A DNA stretch of 64,000 nucleotides from contig JAVTVX010000002.1 in assembly GCA_033439265.1 (NCBI GenBank), positions 9,956,174 to 10,020,173 on the forward strand, read 5' to 3'. Below the pieces are notes generated by a model. It saw only the letters and a program-made list of their open reading frames with translations. It was not told the origin of the DNA and did no database searches. The translations under genes were made by a program, and so were the position numbers. The DNA is from Dillenia suffruticosa (lineage: Eukaryota > Streptophyta > Magnoliopsida > Dilleniales > Dilleniaceae). Positions 57,261 through 64,000 of the stretch are shown in pieces (positions within the stretch are counted from its first letter, which is position 1; every line of letters begins with the position of its first letter).

Positions 57261-58283
57261 TTAACTTAAAATGAAATTATTGGAACGAAGAGGACTTCTC
57301 TGTTTGAGCAAAATCCTAAGCTGAGCTCTCTGACACTCCAACTTGGTACCCAAATGTCCACTTTTCGACCCAATTGCTCGAACCACTCTCGGAAACTCGA
57401 CAAACCCCTTGATTCCTCTTTTGATATGTGGATTCTCAGCTTCTGGGGATGCTCTTCTCTGAACTGCCAGCGATGAAACTGCACCATTATTGTCCACAGC
57501 GCACGATTTTTCACAAAACACCAACCTTGCCAGCTCCCCAGAATTAGTAACAGGTGAAGCAGACACATTAGTTCTCTGTGACATACGTTCCTGACTGATC
57601 CTAGTCTCAGTGTTGGAAGTGGAAGGAAAAGACGAAAAGGTGTCTGTTGATGTTCTTTTGGTAACCTCCAATTCTTTCACTTTCTCCTCGTATAAAATCT
57701 TAGCCTCCGCTAATTTCATTTGAACTCTCTCTTCTCTTAGTACTTCAGCCATTCTCAGCATTTTTCTCTCTTCTGCTATCTCGTTCTTCATCCGACTGAT
57801 CTCTGCTTTTTCATTAGAGATTTCTTTAGCCAGCTCCTCACATACCCTTTCCATCGATTCTCTTCCCTTTCTCTCTTCAGAGAGTTCTTTCGTTAGTTTC
57901 TTGTTGACGGACTCCAATTTCTTTCGTATTTTTCTCTCAAACTCGAGCTCTGCTTTCAATTCAATGATCTGGGCACGAGCCACATCGAGTTCAGAATCCA
58001 TGACGGGTCTGAAGAAGGTGAGATCCCAAAAAGAAGCAGCAATTCTACGGGCTGAGAGAGGGAGATGAAGATGGTGAAGACATTTAGTACTAGCGTGGTG
58101 AGTTTGTTGATGTTGTCTTCTTTGTTGGTGTTGCTGATTTTGTTGTTGTTGAGAATAAAAAAAAGGATTCTCGTACAGTTTCCAGGTTGGGCAAGTGGAA
58201 GTGGTGATGGGTTCTTCAGAATTGGATAGAGATTGAGATTGACTCTTTGCTCTACTCGTCATCATCAACATCGTCTCTTCCAT
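57261..58283 (-). CDS. BLT: BRANCHLESS TRICHOME-like coiled-coil protein
   Basis: Single-exon gene for 340 residues. Residues 33-41 (TWKLYENPF) and 76-95 (LSARRIAASFWDLTFFRPVM) are conserved blocks. About 97-207 is a long charged coiled coil rich in Glu, Lys and Arg with regular heptads (LKAELEFERKIRKKLESVNK and on). The C-terminal block 283-340 (NPHIKRGIKGFVEFPRVVRA, LECQRAQLRILLKQRSPLRS) is the strongest signature. In Arabidopsis BLT is needed for trichome branching and links to endoreduplication control; relatives are often annotated as unknown coiled-coil proteins. A Gln/His-rich run (45-62) is low-complexity. The frame is complete with no defects. The start is the first Met of the frame and gives a conserved MEE opening. 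Orthology with BLT itself rather than a paralogue is not proven. Confidence 0.88.
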   Translation of the reverse strand: MEETMLMMTSRAKSQSQSLSNSEEPITTSTCPTWKLYENPFFYSQQQQNQQHQQRRQHQQTHHASTKCLHHLHLPLSARRIAASFWDLTFFRPVMDSELDVARAQIIELKAELEFERKIRKKLESVNKKLTKELSEERKGRESMERVCEELAKEISNEKAEISRMKNEIAEERKMLRMAEVLREERVQMKLAEAKILYEEKVKELEVTKRTSTDTFSSFPSTSNTETRISQERMSQRTNVSASPVTNSGELARLVFCEKSCAVDNNGAVSSLAVQRRASPEAENPHIKRGIKGFVEFPRVVRAIGSKSGHLGTKLECQRAQLRILLKQRSPLRSNNFILS

Positions 58284-60319
58284 TGCTTTCTCTTCTCTGT
58301 CCTTCGTAAACCTTTTGTTTATAGCTTGCCTTTTTCTTTTTCTTTTTCCCTTTCTTCGGCTGCTTCCTTTTTTCCTTTTCTTTTTTGTTTTTGATTTGAT
58401 CAGATTTTCTCGGGCCGGAAAGTAATTGGGGATGTAGACCCTTCTACCTTTTCTGTAAAATTATTTTCAAGCTTTTTGGGGGTATGGATGAAGAAGGGAT
58501 TGTACTGTTGTAAAGGCAAAAGAAGATAACTCATGTGCCTCATCTCTCTAAGAAATTAAGACATTTTCAACAAGAGGCGGTTATTCTTCCTATTCCAATC
58601 TCCCGTACCTCTCGTTATTACACCCCCCCTCTCTCTCCGTCTCTCGCTTAATGCCAAGCGCGAGAATGCAATTATAGTCCAGTTTGCATCTAGCAACTAT
58701 GCGAGATCTGATCAGGGGTTCAGTGGATGTTGTGCAAGATTGATTTGGGTATTGACGGTTTAAATAATTGAGGTGCTTAAATGTGCTGATTAATCCATCT
58801 TGCTGACAATTTCGATATAGGTGAAATACACTATGTAAATTGGAAAGATTGTCTGACCCATAATTCCATTTGATCAATACCTGTACCGGTAATCCAACAA
58901 ACTGTCGAATTCAGAGGTTAATTATATTAAACTCATCCAATAAAATATAGCAAACTGCTGACAACTTTGAGGATTACGAAATATGATGACATTATTTAAT
59001 TAATTTGATCAAAAATAAAATACACGCTTCTCTTGATATCAATACTAATTGAACCAGGAGGATCTTAAAGCTAGGAGAATTTGCAGATAAATAAAACCCC
59101 AACAATCTTTTCAAAATATAAAACCTCGTTTGGCCCTTTAAAATACAAGAAGAACGATATTACAGCCATGTTTGCTTTCCCTTTCCTCGGATTCAGATTA
59201 CGCTACCCATTTAAATTATTCTTACAAAAACATCTGGGCCACTCCATTGCGTATGCCTAGAATTCAATTATCAGAGCCCTCACTTAAAGTGCTTTTTGCA
59301 CATAATGGAAAATGGCTTCCTAACACCCCATTGGAAGCACCAAACAAACTTTTCGAAACATACAAAATACTTTGCTTTCCTACACAGCCAAATTACATGT
59401 CCAATCCTTACATTATGAGCAGCATTTGAATTTAGTCCAAAGATTTGGTTCTGGAGATTAATATTTTTGAACTTCAAATTCGTAATAATTAGGTAAAAAT
59501 ATAGATAGATGTTACGTGAAAATTGTAAATATATGATGCATTTCCTGACATGACTTGGGACGTATTATTTTCCTCCCTTCCTTTACCCACGTGGGAGTCA
59601 ACCAAACACAATATCTGAATCATCCGCTTCCTCTTTTTCCACCAAAATCAACTAAACTCTCTCCTCATAATTCACTCCAACCGACTTATTATTCTCATCG
59701 TCATCATCCACCGATTTGCAGCAAGAGCTGACTTGAACATGGTCGAGTCGGCTAATATCCACGGCGCTTTGTGAGTAACCTCTCTCTTCTCTTTTCTCTT
59801 TCCTTATGTAACTCATTAACTTGGATAAGGTGGCTTAGGGTCAGATTGGCCATATCAGCAGCGGAACTCGTCTGAGTTAATTTGGTGAGGACTTCTGTCT
59901 TAGGGCGAGTCTGGAGTAGAGAAGGAGAAAGCCGGTGGCCGATTACAAGCTGCCAATCCAAGAGTGTTCAAGTGGACTCGTTCGTTTTTGAGAGAAGTCT
60001 GGCTTTGCCAATTTAGACTTGGCTCCGAAGCAAGGCTTGTTAGTGTGGAATTTCTTCTTTGCCATTTTCTTTGTATCACTTGACTATACCATGTGATGTT
60101 ACATGGCCCAGAGACCCACTACCATTGGATAAGGAACCTCTTTGAGTTCCAGACTTGACAGACGAATCCCATCGAAATGTGCCATCAAAATCGGACATTT
60201 CTCCCCGAAGGGAAAACATGAGCACCCTCTCTCGGTATTCATCAACCAGACCATCCTCCATAGTCAACTAATCGGTTGCAACACCTCCTCTGTGCTTGAT
60301 GATTGTTATTCAATCTACT
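58284..60319. other. Upstream region of the BRANCHLESS TRICHOME-like gene
   Basis: Holds the promoter of the minus-strand gene (T/C-rich leader at 58290-58400). Farther out at 59739-59771 a plus-strand ATGGTCGAGTCGGCTAATAT runs into GGCGCTTTGTGAGTAACC, which could be a first exon with a 5' splice site, but no later exon was recognised. Other frames lack motifs. Confidence 0.35.
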
Positions 60320-60830
60320 AAAATAATATTCACTTTCCCTTCAAACGTAGAAACAATCTCGTAATTGGAAAAAAAAATTACAATCGTTGCTAGTAAAGAA
60401 AGGATTTTTCATGATAATATGAACTCTCCAAATCAGAAGAATTCGAAATCTTTCATAATCCTTCGCCCATATTCCCTATAATTCAGAGATATTTTCATAT
60501 GGAAACTAGGGTTTCTACGTTTCGAACGCACAAGAGACTCAGCTATTCATCCTATATATATATATATATGTGGTAAGGCCTCAACCAGGTATGCTCTTAT
60601 AAGCAAACACTAAACACACAAAAGGCACAACAGAGCTTTCTTTCCTGGCTCTTCTTTCACTCTATTTCTTTTTCAAAACCACACTTTCTGATTTGAGTAT
60701 CAAAATCTCTCTCGTGAAAATACCCTCCGGCATTCTTTTACAAGTCATTGTGATCCAATCACCTTCACAACTTCACACTCAGTTCAAGTCAATGAAACCG
60801 GTATTTGTGGAGCAAAACTTATCTTAAACA
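60320..60830 (+). repeat. 3'-half LTR fragment related to the Tat-like LTR
   Basis: Aligns with the last two-thirds of 46269-46980: GCTxxTAAAGAAAGGATTTT, ATTTTCATATGGAAACTAG, a TATATATA run, CTTTCTGATTTGAGTATCA and GTCAATGAAACC-GTATTTGTGGAGC, ending CTTAAACA. No primer site or gag follows, so it is a solo or 3' LTR piece. Its left edge is blurred. Confidence 0.8.
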
Positions 60831-63800
60831 CCATCCATGGAGATAATAGTGCTTGTGCTGGTAGAGATGGCAACGGAGGTTTAATTGGGAAGCAAGAAAT
60901 GACATGGGAGGACAAACCAGAGGGAAATGATATGTTACATGCCACATCATACAACGCATTCTGTGTCAGCAATTTCTATCAAACAGGCTAGCATCCATTT
61001 GTACTTTTATAGAATTGTTAAAGATTTTTTTTTTTATTGGGACTCAAATCCGATTTTATTATATAAGTGAGGGGAATGTATTACTTGAGTTGAAGCCTAT
61101 TGGCACAATTGTTACATATTTGAAAGTTCAAGAACCTTGGTGTTACAAATTAAATTTTAGAAATTAAATTGAAAATCGGCCATGGTTCCCACACCTAGTA
61201 AACTTTTTTTCTTCTTCATTTTAAGAAATAGTTTAAAGAATGGGATTAGCATCAGCTCTGAGACGAAAATCAGAGTTCCAAAAGCTTACTTGTAGTCTAT
61301 CTGTCAGTGACAGAATTTAAGCGCCACTGTTCCTTGAAACTGCCCTGTTGTGTTTCTGGTAGAATACCCACATGGCATAACCCCTTCATCATAATCCGCT
61401 TTAATAGTCCAACTAAGAGACCCATGTAGTCACTTGTCAAGTCCAAACAAATAAATGACACAAACAGCCCTAACATTGGGAAGGGATGGGACCCCGAGCA
61501 ATTCCCTAGAGCTATAAAAAAGAGTAGCCTCACATGTATGTTTCCTCGAACGTTTTCCGTCGCGGTCCCCAATTACCGGTCCGTCAGAAATTATTGCTCA
61601 AATCCACCGAGGAAAATCTTTCGTCATTTTTGCAATATTGAGGTAATAAGATACTAGCTCTTTCAGATATTAGGAGCCCTGCCGACAAGAACATAATCTA
61701 GCTAAATTCAGGATGATGTGAGAATCGTTATCCCTGCCAAATTTTAGACAAAAAAACTGTGTTTAGATGGGGAATTGGAACGACTGAAATTGGACCATAT
61801 CATAATGTGCCTAAAGACTTTGGGAGTTTTGTAGTAGTAATGGGTACCCTGCAGGAGGACATGAAGTTGTAATTTTTATTGTCTTGGTGTGGTCATGGCT
61901 CAGTAGGCTTTAGTCATGCAGAAGAGCACATGGCACATTGAAAAGGGGAGAATCAAGCACACCATAGAAGACTATAGAACTTACAAGGGCAGGGCATGTT
62001 TTCTTAAAAGTCCATTCATGTTCCCTTTTTCATTTTTTTTTTCTCTCTCTAATGAGTATTGGCTTTGTATGCAATCATCTGAACCCCTCCCCCCAAATTA
62101 TTCTAACTAGCTCCTTCAGCCGCGGACAACATTTCTTGTAGATCAATCATTGTTGCACATGACTTCACCCTTCCCCTTAGCAATGCTTGTTACTACAAAT
62201 AAAAGGACTAGATTGCGATACCCAACCGCATCTAAAACCAAAGAAATGCTTCGCGGATTCGAGGTAATTTGGTAGAGAGGAAGGAAGCATTACTTGAATG
62301 ATCTTATTAAGTCAAAATTTTTAATCAAAGCACAAGATTGAATGTAAAACAAATTTACGCTACATATATTTGTACACGAGGGAATAAGATAATGTGTGGC
62401 ATATTAGTAACCTATTCTTAACTAGGGAACCCTTACATGAAACTAGATCATACGTGCTTCTAATCTTTCCTAGTTGAGGAAACTTCTCGAGAGAGGAGCA
62501 CAATATACTCTTTAGTTTAGAAACGTGAGGTTGAACTAAAGTGCTCTTTCTGCCATTTTAATATGCCCATCAAAGCTATAATTTAAGCATGTTGCTGCAA
62601 CATGATCAACCATGCCCACGGTCCAAATCTATTGATGATGATGGAAAGCTCTGGAGTCCAGACAATGACCCAACATCTAATCTTGGTCACTGGGACCACC
62701 CCCTGCGAATAATTACTTTTTGGTGCAAAAAGGGCCACAACTTATTTAAGGCTTGTCTCCTTTCCTAGCAATTGCACTCAACAGGCTTCCTTAATCAATC
62801 TGAGCAACCTATACGACTACGAACCAGAATCACTAAATTGGGGAAACGTTAATGAAAGATATAGATATTCAGCTTGGGCGACAGCAACCTATTATCATAA
62901 TTTATGGTACCAGAAATGTAAGATTTGGATTATTACATGATATTTCTAAGAAACACCAGGTCACTGGACTCGGAACCAAATGACCAGAGAATTGCTCAAT
63001 AAAACTGAATTAACAATTCTGAAGCATACATTCTCAGAAAATGAAGCCAGCTGACTTTTAGATGTTGAACGTGGTATGCTTGATTCATCAAGTACAGATA
63101 TTATGCTTGCAAATGTTTCCAAAGGACTTCACTTAGGTACAACAGACTAATTGAGCAGAATTAGCAAAAAGCTCGGCTCAAAAACTGGACTGCCATGGCT
63201 TTACGCAAACTTCAAGAAATATACATGGTCGGACCCAAGAATTATAAGAAATGTCTCACAGTAGCACATAGCAGAAATAGAAAAGAGTATTTAAGCACAA
63301 CCAAGTTATCAGTGTAATCCAACATAAAGTTACTACAACTTGGACACAAAGAACCACACAGATCAGAAGAAAGTTGATTATCAAATATTTTATGAAATAA
63401 ACATATGCTAACCATGCTCTTCCAGCAGCTGTTCTCAAATATAGGCACCACAAATATTACTTGATTGTGCCCACACTAAACTGCGAACACTTAAGGCTGA
63501 GGAAACTCTAGCATATGAACAATCTCACAGGGCGATAGGGTTCTTTTTTTTTTTCTCTATTTTGGGGGGTGGGGGGGATATGTGGAGGCAAAACTGCTTT
63601 CCTCATGAGGACCAACTAGGTGGCCTGTAGAAGTCACAATATTTGGTGAACAGGTAATTCATGAGAACATCCCATACAAATATATAAGACAGTGCGAAGG
63701 AAAAATGAAAACAAATATTTTTAGCTGGAGGAAATTGGATGCATAACAGATTGGTAGACTGTAGTCAATCTGAATCATAAGAAATTAGGGATATGAACAA

Positions 63801-64000
63801 ATACAGGAAACAGTAGCACCAGTACAGCAGAATTGAGCAATTAATTTAAGCTTGATGCTCCTCTCACCACTCTGTTTTGAAGTCAAATAAGCACAATTTC
63901 AAGACTCGTTCAAAAAATTTGGAAATGAGACTCCACAAACAAAACGGGGATAATATTGTAAAATTACATGGAATTAGGGATTAGGGAATCTACAAACTGG
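60831..64000. other. Intergenic or intronic region to the window end
   Basis: No coding region was recognised on either strand. Frames at 61297-61572 and 63242-63453 have no motif. T-rich and G-rich runs lie near 61027-61040 and 63543-63580. It could include introns or UTRs of a gene beyond the window edge. Confidence 0.35.

Noticed and set aside
46264..60835. A single giant Tat-like element spanning the BRANCHLESS TRICHOME-like gene
   Set aside because: Outer pentamers TTTTA and CCATC do not match and the gap between the LTR halves contains an intact host gene, so independent fragments are the simpler reading.
61297..61572. A 91-residue minus-strand gene
   Set aside because: No recognisable motif, and no splice or promoter context that would support it.

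Overview
The window is nuclear DNA from a flowering plant, most likely a eudicot. It has spliced genes with short GT-AG introns, plant-only transcription-factor and calmodulin-binding families, plant LTR retrotransposons with plant tRNA primer sites, CACTA and hAT miniature transposons, and AT-rich intergenic DNA with many CT, CA and TTTA microsatellites. I cannot name the species from the sequence.

Four host genes are well supported. (1) A single-exon glutaredoxin-like protein with C-terminal CxxC pairs, minus strand, 8378-9328. (2) A five-exon IQ67-domain (IQD17/18-like) calmodulin-binding scaffold protein, plus strand, 29800-31721. (3) A four-exon GROWTH-REGULATING FACTOR with QLQ and WRC domains and a miR396 site, minus strand, 34054-36481, convergent with the IQD gene. 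(4) A single-exon BRANCHLESS TRICHOME-like coiled-coil protein, minus strand, 57261-58283. The reading frames of both spliced genes stay open across every inferred junction.

Most of the rest is transposable-element debris, some of it nested. 1-2721: 5' end of a minus-strand copia-like element. 3097-5845: 2.7 kb CACTA-like element with a ~198-bp tandem array. 10972-14945: truncated Ty3/gypsy element. 17200-20340: badly decayed Ty1/copia coding region. 20390-26871: Athila-like gypsy element with two ~1.5 kb LTRs and a palindromic tandem array. 37170-37840: unnamed inverted-repeat element with perfect hairpins. 39113-42489: Ty1/copia with both LTRs but most of pol deleted. 43070-46070: about 3 kb minus-strand solo LTR. 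46269-55710: Tat-like gypsy element hosting three later insertions: an hAT MITE (8-bp duplication), a shorter Athila-like element (5-bp duplication) and a 600-bp CACTA MITE (3-bp duplication). It also carries a 62-bp satellite-like array and an antisense coding region. A piece matching the other half of the Tat LTR lies at about 60320-60830, beyond the BRANCHLESS TRICHOME-like gene.

The host genes do not form a pathway. GRF and BRANCHLESS TRICHOME families act in organ growth and epidermal cell shape, and IQD proteins link calmodulin to microtubules and membranes, but their proximity here looks like ordinary plant gene order. The most unusual signals are a homologous tRNA-like module inside two independent CACTA-type elements, the hairpin-bearing tandem arrays inside transposons, and primer sites whose differing degree of CpG decay gives a relative order of insertion.
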